Shown: positions 1 to 10,458, numbered from the stretch's first letter. The stretch is DNA of 64,000 bases from Diphasiastrum complanatum (GCA_029204225.1 CM055113.1:34501473-34565472); one strand, 5' to 3'. Translations and numbers: made by a program. The notes: generated from the letters alone by a model not told the origin.

Positions 1-1018
1 GCCGTGGGCGTACCAACACTGTTTGTTACTTAGAACAAGAAAAAGCCGGTTCATTCTTCCCCATTTCTGAATCTGTCACTGTAAACCTTACGGTGACCGT
101 AAAGATTGTGAAAAGGGGCGAAAGAATGTTTGTTTAAGTTGAAGTTGGAATTTTTTATAAATTCTCGAAAACTTCATTTACTTGTTTTTTTTTCTGACAC
201 TTTGATCAGGAAGTGGAGGGCCTTCGTGGCGGAAGAACCTGTGGTATGGGACGCAGACAATTCCAAAATGAGGATCTGAAACTAACTGGATCAGTATGAC
301 CATAGTATGGCCGTAAGTCTTAGTGATGGCAAATACTATCGGTCATTAAACAGGTGTTTTGTCAGAAATTTGAGATATTGGTCATGACCCCTTTTTGGGA
401 TATCTCAAATTTACAAAACCGGAAACCCGGCATGCTATTTCTTGATAAATGATATATTGGTGAATTTCATAACACAGTTAACCCGAAAACTTGTGATTCC
501 TTGGAAAGTAATACTAATTACCCGTTGACCATGGACGATGTCACAAAAATGGTTAATAAACTGTTTTCTCTATTTGTGGTGTTTTGGTACCACATCGAGA
601 CATTTAAATATTTTCTAGTTGAAAGGTATTGCTTATAAGTCACATAATTTATGAGTCAATTTGGATTCATTTACTGATGGGTGTGCATAGAATACACGAG
701 AACTTTTGGGCCTTATCTTTTCCCGTTTGGAATAGATGGATTGCTATCCCGGAAGACTCAGGAGAGTTGAATAGTTGTTTGCCAAAAGTTAGAACTTCAC
801 GTAATGAGGTTCCGATAAATCTTAAGTTATTCTAGATTAGAACTTAAGAGGAAAATCTAGACGTATGTTAGATTGGGACCCTAACTTTGGAATGACAATT
901 TTTGCGGTGTCTAAAGTAAGGGCGTTTTTTAGATTACAATCCTTATATTGGCATTGTGTGTGAGTTGTAAAAATCTGGAACTTTCCAGATCAAGAAGTTT
1001 TTATTTGGGGGGGGGGAA
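1..1018. other. No recognisable gene; probable retroelement remnant
   Basis: I see no conserved protein motif here on either strand; the open frame at 629-835 has no recognisable family. The stretch ends in a run of ten G (1007-1016) directly before a TG dinucleotide that starts an LTR-like sequence. This is how a polypurine tract precedes a 3' LTR, so the stretch is probably the untranslated 3' part of an older LTR element. Confidence 0.35.
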
Positions 1019-1215
1019 TGTTATGTACCATAACGGTATGCCCTTCAGTGACGGCCTCGCAAGGGGCATGACGTAGGACTGGAGTTTTTGACTTGTCTAG
1101 GTGCCACACGTCACTATCCTAGGTGGTCACGTGTCGCCGATAGGACCGTGCTTGATGGGACCCACTGTGCTATGCCTATATAGTGGTGGGGTTTCTCTCT
1201 TTCCATTCACTCAGT
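1019..1215 (+). repeat. LTR fragment after a G-rich polypurine tract
   Basis: Sequence starting TGTTATGTACC follows the G run at 1007-1016. It contains a TATA-like stretch near 1172-1180. It runs straight into gypsy pol coding sequence at about 1219 with no primer-binding site, so it looks like an LTR joined by rearrangement to the internal part of another element. Confidence 0.4.
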
Positions 1216-1218
1216 CTA

Positions 1219-1714
1219 CTAGGGTTGGCTGTGTTTTATCGTGAAGGTGTGAAGAATTATTCACACATAGCTACACTATTGACCGATATGTTATTGAAAA
1301 ATAAATGGAAAGAATGGACAGAAGTTCAGCAGCAAAGTTTTGATGCTTTGAAACAAGCTATGGCTGACTTTGTCACTCTCAAAATTGTTGACTCTCAAAA
1401 ACCATTTGTCTTAGAAACGGATGGAAGTGACATCGCCGTTAGGGCAGTTCTGATGCAAGAGGGTAGGCCTGTGGCCTTTGAGAGCAAGAAGCTCAACCCT
1501 GCACAGAAGAACTATCCAACTCCTGAGAAAGAGTTGTATGCCATTATCCACGCTTTGAAGACATGGAGACATTATTTGTATGGTGCAGAATTCTATGTGT
1601 ACACCGACCATAACACTTTGAAATATTTTTGTAATTAGCCGGACCTAAGAGGGTGGCAAGCCAGGTGGGCTGAGTTGATGCAGGAATTTCACAATGACCT
1701 AATTGTTGAGATTA
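1219..1714 (+). pseudogene. Ty3/gypsy pol fragment: reverse transcriptase end and RNase H
   Basis: The frame opens in the end of a gypsy reverse transcriptase (GLAVFYREGVKNYSHIA, matching the usual GLAGYYRRFIKNYS block). It continues into RNase H: FVLETDGSDIAV carries the first catalytic Asp, EKELYAIIHALKTWRHYLYG carries the Glu, and YVYTDHNTLKYF carries the next Asp. A TAG at 1636-1638 interrupts the block that normally reads NQPDLRGWQARWAELMQEF. In a living element this enzyme degrades the RNA strand of the RNA-DNA hybrid in virus-like particles. No gag, protease or main RT domain is upstream, so this copy is truncated and dead. Confidence 0.85.
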
Positions 1715-1749
1715 AATAGGCTTAGCAGGAGGATCCTCATTGTCAAGGA

Positions 1750-2892
1750 ATTGTGAGGGAGGCAAATCTTGCGCAAGTAGAATCTCAGGATGAGAGTTCT
1801 GGTCTCTTGACTCACACTTACCTTAAATATACCATAGAAGATGGTATGATCAGGAGAAATGGCAAATTTCTCATTCCAGCTTGTGAGGAGCTACGTAGGA
1901 AGATTGTCCATTTGTGTCATGATAGCCCTAGTGCAGGTCATCCTGGTGTGGATAAGACCTATGAGTTGATCTTACGTAACTTCTGGTGGCCTAAGCTTTA
2001 AAAAGATGTTTACCATTATGTGACGCACTGTTTGAAGTGCCAAGTCACTAAAGCTGAAAGGATTAAACCTTGTGGAGTTTTACACCCACTACTTGTGCCA
2101 GAAGGAATATGGGAGAGTATCTCCATGGATTTTGTCACCAACTTGCCTCGCACGCAATTGCAGCATGATTCTATCTTGGTCGTAGTTGATAGACTCACGA
2201 AAATGGTCCAGTTCATTCCAACGCGTAAAAAGATTGATGCAGCTGGAGTAGCTAATCTGTTTATTGAGCATGTGTTCAGACTTCATGGATTACCGTCATC
2301 CATAGTGTCTGACAGGGATACTCGATTCACTAGAAACTTTTAGACTGTAGTTATGGCCAAACTTGAAGTCCAATTGAGAATGAGCAGTACGGAGCATCCT
2401 GAAACGGATGGCCAAACTGAGAGAGTCAACCAGACCTTAGAGGATATGCTTAGGGCATTTATTGGGGATAAGCAAACTCGGTGGGAGAAGTACTTGCCAC
2501 TGTTGGAGTTTGCTTACAATGACAAGAAAAATGTGAGTACTAAGATGAGTCCTTTCGAGCTTAATTATGGTTTTAGGCCAGCTAGCCCTGTTACGGTAGG
2601 AATTTCTCAGAGAGTGCCTTGTGCGGCTAATTTACTAACTCAAATGAATGAAATGCTCGAGTTAGCGAACGTTAATATTAGGCAAGCGATGGATCGAGCT
2701 AAGTCTTACCTTGATCAGCATCGCACGCCTAGAGAGTTTGTGGTAGGAGACATGGTGTTTCTCCAAGTACCCAAAGACTCTAAGACCCTTAACACGGGCA
2801 AATGTTACAAGCCCGCGTTATTGTGGACCCTGGAAAATTGTTAAAAGAATCAGGATGTTTCTTATAAGTTAGATTTTCCTAAAACTTGTAAA
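1750..2892 (+). pseudogene. Ty3/gypsy integrase (zinc-binding and catalytic domains), broken
   Basis: This is the integrase of the same plus-strand element. The HHCC zinc-binding domain is readable: CHDSPSAGHPGVDKTYE supplies the histidine side, and CLKCQVTKAERIK supplies the cysteine pair near 2029-2070. The catalytic core follows, with Asp in SMDFVTNLP, Asp in IVSDRDTRF, and Glu in HPETDGQTERVNQ. TAA at 1999, TAG at 2341 and a stop near 2842 divide the frame. The C-terminal part (CGPWKIVKRI, then SYKLDFPKTCK) runs on to 2892, where an inverted-repeat element cuts it off. The coding sense resumes in frame at 3808. Integrase inserts the cDNA into the genome; this copy cannot. Confidence 0.85.
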
Positions 2893-3807
2893 CATTAGAG
2901 AAAATTTGAGCACAAAAGGACCCTTTCGAAAAGATACTTTTTATTTTTTTTTCTCAAAAGTTTCTTCCACATGGTCCAATCAAAACACTCAAATTTGAAA
3001 TCTACATAACGTAGCTCCTTCAAATTGATTTTCTTTTCTTTTTAAAAGAACTGTAATTTTGCGTCGGGGGCAGCCCGTAAATAAGCCATTTTATCTGTAG
3101 TATAGTATGCAACTTAGCAACAAAAAAAAAAAAAAAAATAGTGTAACTTTTGAACGGTAGCTCGGATTGAGACGATTACGGTGCCATTAGAAAGCCCTCA
3201 ACGAGAGCTTTCAACGACACCCAACATGACCCAATTCCGAGCTACGATGAAGAAGTTACGGCCAGTCAAAGTTTTGGTCGGTCAACCTGATATCTCTTTC
3301 AAGTGCAGTTGACCCGATATTGGGTGTCAAACTGGTCAACTGCGTTTGAAAGAGGTATCGGGTTGACCAGTGTTGACCGATATCTCTTTCAAACGCAGTT
3401 GACCAGTTTGACACCCAATATCTCTTTCAAGCGCAGTTGACCAGTCAAACTGGTCAACTGCGCTTGAAAGAGATATCGGGTTGACCAAGTGTTGACCGAC
3501 CAAAACTTTGACTGGCCATAACTTCTTCACCGTCTGAACTGGGTCATGTTGGGTGTCGTTGAAAAGCTCTCGTCGAGGGCTTTCTAATGGCACCGTAATT
3601 GTCTCAATCCGAGCTGTCGTTTAAAAGTTATGATTTTTTTTATAGCCACAGACTATATTTTGCACATAATAGCTAACCATCGAAGACTGTGTGGGCAGGA
3701 CTGCGAGCAAAAAAAAATTTTATTTTAGTATTTTACATTGCCAAAAAATTGTCATCCTACGTGGCAATCCTTATAGGGCCCTTTCCAAAGCCAAATTTTC
3801 TCTAATG
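2893..3807. mobile_element. Inverted-repeat DNA element inserted in gypsy pol (915 bp)
   Basis: The first 16 bases (CATTAGAGAAAATTTG, 2893-2908) are the exact reverse complement of the last 16 (3792-3807). Inside are AT-rich arms and the foldback at 3144-3630; there is no transposase frame. The gypsy reading on the left ends ...PKTCK and on the right restarts VHHVFHVSRLK in the same phase, matching the usual ...VHPVFHVSQLK block. The insertion therefore appears exact at codon level, and I see no target duplication. It is a non-autonomous element of unknown superfamily. Confidence 0.65.
3144..3630. repeat. Foldback sequence with nested palindromes
   Basis: Outer arms of about 140 bp (3144-3285 and 3490-3630) are imperfect reverse complements; both carry the GAGGGCTTTCTAATGGCACCG block in one or other orientation. 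The middle holds four alternating-sense copies of a roughly 30-bp motif (AACTGCGTTTGAAAGAG and variants) at about 3293-3485, giving several smaller palindromes. A single strand could fold over almost the whole length. Confidence 0.8.
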
Positions 3808-4083
3808 GTGCATCATGTATTTCATGTTTCTAGATTGAAACGGGTTTTACATAATAGTGATAACTTGTTGTTTGATGGTTTGTTTGCATTCCAAGAGCAG
3901 GGAAAAGTAATACATGGGCCAGCGAGGGTATTGGATAGGCGGGAGAGGCGTTTACGCAACTGTCTGATCCGTGACTACTTGGTCGCTTGGCATGGCAGGC
4001 CTCTTTCTGATGCTACCTGGGAGACCACACACAATTTGCTTGCACAGTACCCTAGCTTTGCCATCGCGAACGATGTTACCTGA
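3808..4083 (+). pseudogene. Ty3/gypsy integrase C-terminus with chromodomain-like tail
   Basis: This is the 3' end of the gypsy pol that stops at 2892. It reads VHHVFHVSRLKRVL, then a chromodomain-like segment: RVLDRRERRLRN, DYLVAWHGRPLSDATWE, and a YPSF block before the TGA at 4081-4083. In chromoviruses this tail guides integration to particular chromatin. A purine-rich tract (4081-4094) follows the stop directly and precedes the LTR start at 4095, the expected order for the 3' end of an LTR element. This segment is still open, unlike the integrase before it. Confidence 0.8.
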
Positions 4084-4094
4084 GGGAGGAAGGG

Positions 4095-4875
4095 ATGTTA
4101 CAGCTTTTACTCCCTGTCCCGGTTGTTTATTGTTTTTACTTATAGATGTACTTCTTGTAAATACAGAAATGGCTAAGTCACCGGCCTGTGGTGACCTTTG
4201 TAACAGAAATGTAAATAAAGCTGTTAATGATGTTTCTGAGGCTGTTGCTTGGGTATAGGTTATTGGGTCATTGATTCGGAGTGGCTGGACTGACCTCCTA
4301 AAAAGTAGGAGTTGACTAGTCAATGTGAGATGTGTCATATGCTCACTAGGACACTTGGTCCAGTGAATGAGTGACACATGTCAGGGTTGGCCGATCAAAC
4401 ATGACACGTGTCACATGCTCACTAGGACACTTGGTCCAATGGATGAGTGACACATGTCATCCTAACTCACTTGCCTATGTGTCAGGGTACTGCCAAGTGG
4501 CAAGCGTCGACTGTGCATGGAGTTGGCCATGTGTCGAGATTTAGGAAGGGTCAGGGTTAAGGGGTGCTTGAGGATTGTGTATAAGGGAGCCTAGAGAGGC
4601 ACTCCTCATCATAATCTAAAGGCTGGGAGGAGACAAGGCAGCCAGCTCCAGTTAGACGTGATTTGATGCTTGTATGTGCAGGAAATTAGCAAAAGGTTTG
4701 AAGAGAAGATCAGAGAGGGAGTCTGACACCAGGTAACAACAAAATTCAGATCAAATCTAATAAAACTCTTCTGGTTTGAGATTAAGTAGAAGACAGAACG
4801 AGAAAACCAAAGTGTGTGCTTGTTTCAGTGGAGGCATTAAGTTTGATGTGTCTCTTGCGTAATCTCTCCAACAAC
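4095..4875 (+). repeat. 3' LTR of the gypsy element (right end approximate)
   Basis: It starts TGTTACAGC right after the polypurine tract. A TATA-like box lies near 4576-4583 (GTATAAGGG) about 480 bp in, as expected for an LTR promoter. The right end is a guess: a run ending CAACAACA near 4870-4875. There is no 5' LTR to compare with. The U3 part holds a 52-bp tandem pair (4332-4383 and 4408-4459). Confidence 0.55.
4332..4459 (+). promoter_or_regulatory. Repeated 52-bp U3 module with a G-box palindrome
   Basis: Two copies (4332-4383, 4408-4459) differ at only a few bases. Between them at 4403-4414 is the perfect palindrome TGACACGTGTCA, which contains the G-box CACGTG, a known bZIP/bHLH binding core in plants. 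Repeated modules in a U3 are typical LTR enhancers. Activity is inferred. Confidence 0.5.
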
Positions 4876-5141
4876 ACTTGTATGTCAATCATCTAGTTTT
4901 TGTCATGAAATTGGGCATGGACACAAGATAGTTTCGCAAGAACAAAAATAACGTTATGAGTTATGCTACGTAAAAGCATTATGCACATTCTCTTTGTTGC
5001 AAATTAGATTGTACATCCTACTAACAATTACATAAGCAAAAGCATTCCATCACATTTTAGAAGGATGGACACACAAAAGAGAGAGTTCACATAGCATTGG
5101 TATTTTATTGTTTCTCTACATCGCATTACAAGAGCAAAAGT

Positions 5142-5188
<47 letters not shown>

Positions 5189-5373
5189 TTATTAATGTCT
5201 GTGCCATGCCAAAAGGCATATAAGACAAAAGAAGTACATCCAAGTATGATAAAAGCTAGACGGATCAATGCCATCAAGACAAACTTACTGATCTACTTTA
5301 GGAATGCAGCATTGTAAGCCCTACATGGCTGCAAGTATTTTCACGTGCAGATAAGATCTGGTGGGATGTTTAC
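4876..5373 (-). repeat. Microsatellite and truncated LINE tail
   Basis: At 5141-5187 lies a (TG)n(AG)n microsatellite. Read on the minus strand, the LINE 3' end runs from about 5280 to 5188: the hairpin ATGCC-TTTT-GGCAT (5219-5206), then ACATTAATAAA, then the microsatellite. This is a strongly 5'-truncated copy. It sits just downstream of the AlaX exon at 5374-5469, so it may be in that gene's last intron or 3' region. The rest shows no gene. Confidence 0.6.
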
Positions 5374-6002
5374 CTTCATGGATCCAATTTCAGAAATATC
5401 TTTAACGTGTGTCCCTCCACAAGGGCAACCAAAACTGCTTCCAATGGATACGATGCGGGGCTTGCTATCCTGTCAAATAGAACCACAAGATGTTGATGCT
5501 ATCAGCTTTCTAATTGAATGAATGCTATACAGAAATTTTAAGTTGTATTCCTGAACAAGCTCATACAACCACATCAACAAGGGCAACTAGCCTTCAGATA
5601 CCCCACTTTTAGGAGAATATTCTCAACCCATAACTTCTTTGCATGGATGGCCAAAACCTCAAGGGCGTAGGAATGTTGAGAACCTTTGCAATATAATCTG
5701 GAAGCTGTCCACCACATCGATTTCTAGCTTCTTCATACGAACACACAGCAGCCTGAACCTGTCAAATTTTCACCAACTACATGCTATGTTAGTAAAGTCT
5801 TAATCTGTAGAAAACAAGACAAATCAAGCATACTAACTCCGAAATTTTTTCACTTTCATACTGCTAGCTTCCAACAAATTTGACTGGCTAGCTACCTACA
5901 GTGCCACCAGCTGCTACAAGACGATTCGCCTCTGCTTCTAATGCAGCACGTCTGGATTCTATATCACTGGCAGGCACTGCTCCTTTGTACTCCACAAAAG
6001 GA
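5374..6002 (-). CDS. AlaX-type alanyl-tRNA editing protein, C-terminal exons
   Basis: Three exons join cleanly: 6002-5900 (PFVEYKGAVP...EAEANRLVAAGGT), 5758-5684 (VQAAVCSYEEARNRCGGQLP then DYIAK) and 5469-5374 (DSKPRIVSIGSSFGCPCGG then THVKDI). All have AG acceptors and GT donors, and phases fit. The family deacylates mischarged Ser/Gly-tRNA(Ala); the conserved CPCGGTH block supplies the Cys and His of its zinc site. The exon before 6002 should carry the HSAGHLLD-type HxxxH motif, but I could not find it. The last few codons after 5374 are not identified either. Exons 1 and 2 of what appears to be the same gene lie 24 kb away at 30870-29975. Editing in the cytosol is likely, but the compartment is not shown. 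Confidence 0.75.
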
Positions 6003-6339
6003 CTGCAACTAGCAAAGACAAATTATGATTATATCAAAAAATTCCATCTGTGCTTGTAAGTAAAATCACGTAAGGACATAATCACTTACCAATTAGATGA
6101 ACATCACATTGCATTTCTAATTAGAGGTTCGAAAAATTGATCTAAGCATCAGGGCAAGGATTATAGATAGTTTCCAAAAAACTTTACAGAAACTACTTCA
6201 GCCTTACAATCAAAATTGCAGAAGCTAGCACTGAATTGTCAATGTTGCTTTGTACACAATTTACACACTTTATGCACTCCCTTTTCCCATGTAGTGAAAA
6301 AGGGATGAACTAAAGGTTAAACCATACGACATCTTGTTT

Positions 6340-7300
6340 GGTCATCAGAAAGATCAATCCGAAGCCTTCAAAACTTCTATGAGATTTAACCCCAGTAGAA
6401 TACTAACTCCGTCAGAAGCGACTTCACCCTCCATCTGCCTACATACATTGTATAGGAGGAAAGTCTTGGGGTTCTGACCCCTTGATATATGAACCGAGAT
6501 CTCTCCATCATAATAAGATAATGCTAGGAACCAGTCTTTTGAGATTATTTGCTTTTTTCCAAGTTGCACTATCAACCAGACAGTCCTTCCAGTTGACCAA
6601 ATATTTTTGATACAAAGTATGATAAGTCCATGTCTCTCTTTGATCAAGTACTACTTCTGGCTCATGAGGAAGATCCTATAAATCTCATTAGAACTGCTCC
6701 ACCCACTTGATTGTCTGATCTACCCAAAGCTATACAGGGTTTTAAAGTCTGCTAGAACTCTTAAGAAAACTTTCTTCCCAACTTCGAACTATACTATCTG
6801 CCTTTGTGGATTTGCGCACCTTGCTCGATCCTGAGCTGGTCTAATACTCGTAACTCCTTCAAGCATGTTTGATCATCTTGATCAAGTCTTCTAGGAAGCC
6901 TCTGACAGGTTCAGCCCTCTCTTTCCTAAACCCCAAGGCTGTTGGTGCTCTAGGCCAAAACCCATACATCAGCATGAATGGGTTGTATCCTGTAGCTGAG
7001 TGTCTCGTAATGTTCTAAGCAGACTTCAGTATTGGAAGGTGCTCATCCCAAACAGTCTGCTTTTTGGTGACATATGCTCTCAACATATCTTCTACCACTT
7101 GCTTAGCCCTTTCGGTTTGCCCATCCATCTGTGGATGACCTGAAGTGCTAATAATTAACTAAGTGTGTAACTGGTGGAAACCAACTCTCCAAAACCCATC
7201 GGTAAACTGACTATCTCAGTCATTTGAGATATCGGCTGGCAACCCATACAACCTGAAAAGTTCATCTACCAACAATCTAGCTAGTTCTGGAGCTTTTACA
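6340..7300 (-). pseudogene. Decayed Ty3/gypsy integrase and chromodomain-like tail
   Basis: Reading from 7300 down to 6340, degenerate integrase sequence is recognisable in several frames: the HPQMDGQTERAKQ-like block near 7120-7100, the region corresponding to YNPFMLMYGF near 6990-6960, and a chromodomain-like block around 6650-6550 (TLYQKYLVNWK). It closely follows the layout of the better preserved minus-strand gypsy at 24450-26490. Many stops and frameshifts make it inactive. It lies inside the putative AlaX giant intron in the same orientation. Confidence 0.7.
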
Positions 7301-8252
7301 GCTTGTTAGGGCTTTCTGGTATGTTCAGTTTCTTAACTAGAGAGTAACTGCGTAGCTCCATTATGTAGCTCCATTATGAACATTGATCTTAATATCCTAT
7401 CCCCCATCTTGCATCATATGTGAATTAAATCGTGAGGCCCAAAGCTTGCGGTCTTATTGAGCACGAAAGAAGACAACTGACATGCTTGGGCTTCATCCTC
7501 ATGCAAAATTCCAATTCAGTGACTGGTGAAGTAGCGGGGAAATGCTTTTTTGTCTTCATAATACAAAGCCATTTGCATGGCTACCCGTAGATCATGACAC
7601 TATTCCTTTCGTACAAAAGGGCCAATACTCTCTCAAAGTCCCTCCACAAAGTGAAACACTTGCATGAACATAGGAACCTCTTGAGGAATGCATAACAAAG
7701 CCTCTCAGTACTGTCTGCATAATTCTACACATTACAGGTCTCTGCAAACTGCTATAGTAGAAGGCAGTTTGTAAAAGTATCAAAGTCCTGCAACAAACAG
7801 CAAACTGAACTGCAACAGAGACAGCGACTAGCTGTAGGACAGCGAAATCAGGGCAGCATGTGCGCTGGACAACAAACAAGACGAGCGAACTTCTACAAGC
7901 CTCTAGCGAGCAGCAAGCTGTTAAACAGAGTTTTTTAGGATAGCAATCAAGCAAAAAACAGCCCTATCCCCAACGATGGATTGGGCAATTGTTGGCATGC
8001 GATGCGAAAACCACACATAGCCTGGAATACTCATGCGTATGAGTTTCAATTTGATGGTGTGACTCATTCCCTATATGGTGAGTGAGATGTGCCTTCTAGA
8101 CCGCTTGTATTCAACTACGCAGTTGCGTAGGATCCATTGTGAGTACATGTGTGTTTGCTTTCTACTTGATCTGTCTACTGATACTAGTCAGAGGAGCATG
8201 CAATGTGCAAACCATTATTCTTGCCAATTTGGATCAATAGATTAGGAGGCAG
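7301..8252. other. No recognisable gene
   Basis: The left part probably continues the decayed gypsy element. The open frame at 7592-7954 (minus) is cysteine-rich but matches no family I know. Near 8100-8250 the plus strand leads into gypsy reverse transcriptase. I see no RNA gene or regular repeat. Confidence 0.3.
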
Positions 8253-8768
8253 TTTTCAAATGTGTTCATAGATGATCTTCCATTTGTTTTGCCTCCTAAA
8301 ATGAAAGTTGAACAAAAGATTGAACTGATACCTGGATAATAGAAGTCCTCATAGAATGAATCTTAAGGAGGAAGAGGAAGTGAGACGAATCGTCGATGAT
8401 CATCTGGCCAAAGGGCAAATACAACCTAATTGTTCCCCTTTTGCCTCTCTAATCATTCTTGTAAAAAAGAAGGAAGGATCATGGCGAATGTGTGTGGATT
8501 ATCGAGGTTTGAACAAGATAATTGTTAAACATCGATAAATGATTTGCTTGATGCCTTATCAGGTGCCACTATGTTCAGTAAAATAGACGTAAAGAGTGGA
8601 TACCAGCAGGCTAAGTTCGTGAAGAGGATGTACACAAGATTACCTTTACTATGAGTATCTTGTGATGCCATTTGGGTTGACGAATGCCCCAGCTACATTC
8701 CTGATGATGATGAATGATGTGCTCAAGCCGTATATGGGTGAAATTGTCATAAATTTTGTGGATGGTGG
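8253..8768 (+). pseudogene. Ty3/gypsy reverse transcriptase N-terminal half
   Basis: The plus strand reads the start of a gypsy RT: FIDDLPFVLPPKM, EQKIELIPG, a run of Glu-rich residues, LVKKKEGSWRMCVDYRGLNK (8458-8514), then after small frame breaks FSKIDVKSGYQQ and [15 protein letters not shown]. The YxDD catalytic block should follow, but the similarity stops after [10 protein letters not shown] at about 8764. The fragment lacks gag, protease and everything 3' of the RT palm. It does not match the neighbouring minus-strand integrase in orientation, so it comes from a separate insertion. Confidence 0.8.
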
Positions 8769-9363
8769 AACCTGATTATTGGGCACACTTTCCTCGGAGT
8801 TTCTTGAGGTTGTGGAGAGAGCAATAGAAGGCCAAAATGCATGTGTGAGCACTCTATGTAAAGGTAGAGATATATGGAAGGTGGGTGATTGTAGCACAAT
8901 GGAGATGGAAAAAGTGACTATGTGGAGACTTGCAAAAAAAAACACCTTCTTGAAGCTTTTTTCCACCATTTGTTTCTTTGCTTTGTTTGGAGGGTATATT
9001 GCATCATTTTGAGTGAATCCTATTGCTAGGGAGAGAATGATTGCATGCTCCCAAGCTTCTTTTGGTGGTTTCGGGTTTTTGGATGGTAGTTTGTTCGTTT
9101 CCCTGATTTTTTGGATGGTAGTTTGCTTGTCCTTAGCCCTTTGGTCATTCTCAATTAGACTATAAATTTGATTCACAATAATTGTCATACTACAAAAAAG
9201 GTTGCTACACAACTTATAAAAGGCTCCTTCATAACTCGTTCCCATTTATGATTGTAAACAGTAAACTAGAGTCTGGATTGTAAGAAAATCAAACACCATG
9301 CATCAAAAATCACTCAGCACTGATACTATATAATCTGATTCACAGTTCAGTGTTTTCAATTTT
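8769..9363. other. No recognisable gene
   Basis: Open frames on both strands (8779-9012 plus; 8649-9245 minus) overlap each other and the end of the RT fragment. Neither shows a known domain. The plus-strand one contains MEKVTMWRLAKKNTF, which resembles host-like or captured coding sequence, but I cannot place it. Confidence 0.3.
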
Positions 9364-10125
9364 TTTACAGCCTATGTGTGTTGTTTTTTTTGCACCCTAA
9401 CCCCAGTTGCCCGTTCCAGAACAGAACGCATTTTTCCGGAACGTAACCAAAATAAAATTTTAAAAAATACATATTTTTTTAACACATGATTAGAGCAAAA
9501 AGCAAGCCTCCTATTCTTCCGATCTTAACAGAAGCTTGATGCGCACATCCGAAGGAGAAATTGGTGAACTTTGGAGGCTTTCCATCTGTTCCTGTCATTG
9601 TGAGCGTGTCCCACGAAAAGTCTCCTGCCAAATTAGATACATCTCGGTAGCCACATTGAAATCTGCATCTGGTCTTACTACAATGGGCATCGCAGCCAAG
9701 TGCTCTGCATTGTGAAGATAGACAACGAATGGGCTTGTAGGAGAGAAGTTTTAAGATTCGGCACAGGTCCTCCAGTTCCACTAAATGGCTTGCATCGCGC
9801 TCACACTAGCTCGCTACCCGTGTCTGCAAGAGCATGAATTGTCTGTGGAGGAGCGGCTAGTTGCACCACCATGAGATAGGATCCATACAAATCAGTATTG
9901 TAGAAAGGATTGAGTGTGTTCTCTTCTGTTTCTGACTCTTCCTTTCAGGCTTTCTTGGTCAATACATCAATCACAAAAATACACTCTATTTAAATACCTG
10001 TTTTTTAAATTTTAAAAAAATAAAGAACATACTGTACGGAATGTACAATACGTTCTGACCCAAAAGGGCGGAACGGGTTTCTAAGACCCTAACACATACA
10101 TGAAAAAAAACCAATTTAAAATAAA
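9364..10125. mobile_element. Pack-like element with imperfect inverted arms
   Basis: The left arm (about 9380-9475) and the reverse complement of the right arm (about 10115-10000) share blocks in the same order: a CCCTAAC-type piece, CCCGTTCC, CAGAACG followed by an ATT-rich piece with TTCCG, then an A/T tract with TAAAATTTTAAAA. Between the arms lies a fragment of an aspartic protease gene on the minus strand. Gene fragments held between inverted ends are the signature of Pack-type DNA elements. Exact termini and target duplication were not resolved. Confidence 0.45.
9479..9960 (-). pseudogene. Nepenthesin-like aspartic protease fragment (pepsin family A1)
   Basis: Reading down from 9960: YGSYLMVVQLAAPPQTIHAL, then ADTGSEL, the first catalytic Asp motif DTGS of family A1. 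The expected Trp codon after it is a TGA stop. After a frame change come a Cys-rich part (CRALGCDAHCSKTRCRFQCG), a segment matching the YGDGSxTxGDLxTETLT block in degraded form (YRDVSNLAGDFSWDTLTM), and NFSFGCAHQ, typical of plant nepenthesins. It stops in a GLLF block, before the second catalytic Asp. Such proteases are normally secreted or vacuolar. This piece is non-functional, and is flanked by the inverted arms of a mobile element. Confidence 0.75.
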
Positions 10126-10458
10126 TAAATTAAAGCAAGCATTCTGATCCAGAACGCTGCAAATTTCCACAACGCTCATTCCCGGAACATGATCGGAACT
10201 CAGCGTTCCGGAATGTTGCGTATCTATGAATGCAATATGCGTGGATGATTGTCAATATTTTGAAGGTAATAATATGTTAGATTAAGTGTTGTGTTGAAAC
10301 ATCTTATCAGTTATAACAAGTTAGGAAGTTATTCACTAATTCACAGCAGATGCCAATTGCTCATATGCTAAATATTGACTACATGCAAATGGATTTTTCT
10401 CATAATAGACCCTTCAGGATTAGCTCAGGCCAAGGTAGAATAGCAAAGTAGAAGATCG
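10126..10458. other. Non-coding, contains TTCCGGAA motif
   Basis: AT-rich sequence with a further copy of the GTTCCGGAA-type motif at 10205-10213 and a CCAGAACG-type block. It looks related to the arms of the neighbouring element. I see no gene. Confidence 0.35.

Noticed and set aside
5296-5334. Last exon of the AlaX gene (acceptor CTTGCAG followed by 12 codons and TAG)
   Set aside because: The residues do not match the family's conserved C-terminal end, and the sequence is next to a LINE tail; support is too weak.
8649-9245. 198-codon minus-strand open frame
   Set aside because: It is antisense to the gypsy RT fragment at its low-coordinate end and has no recognisable domain or splice context.
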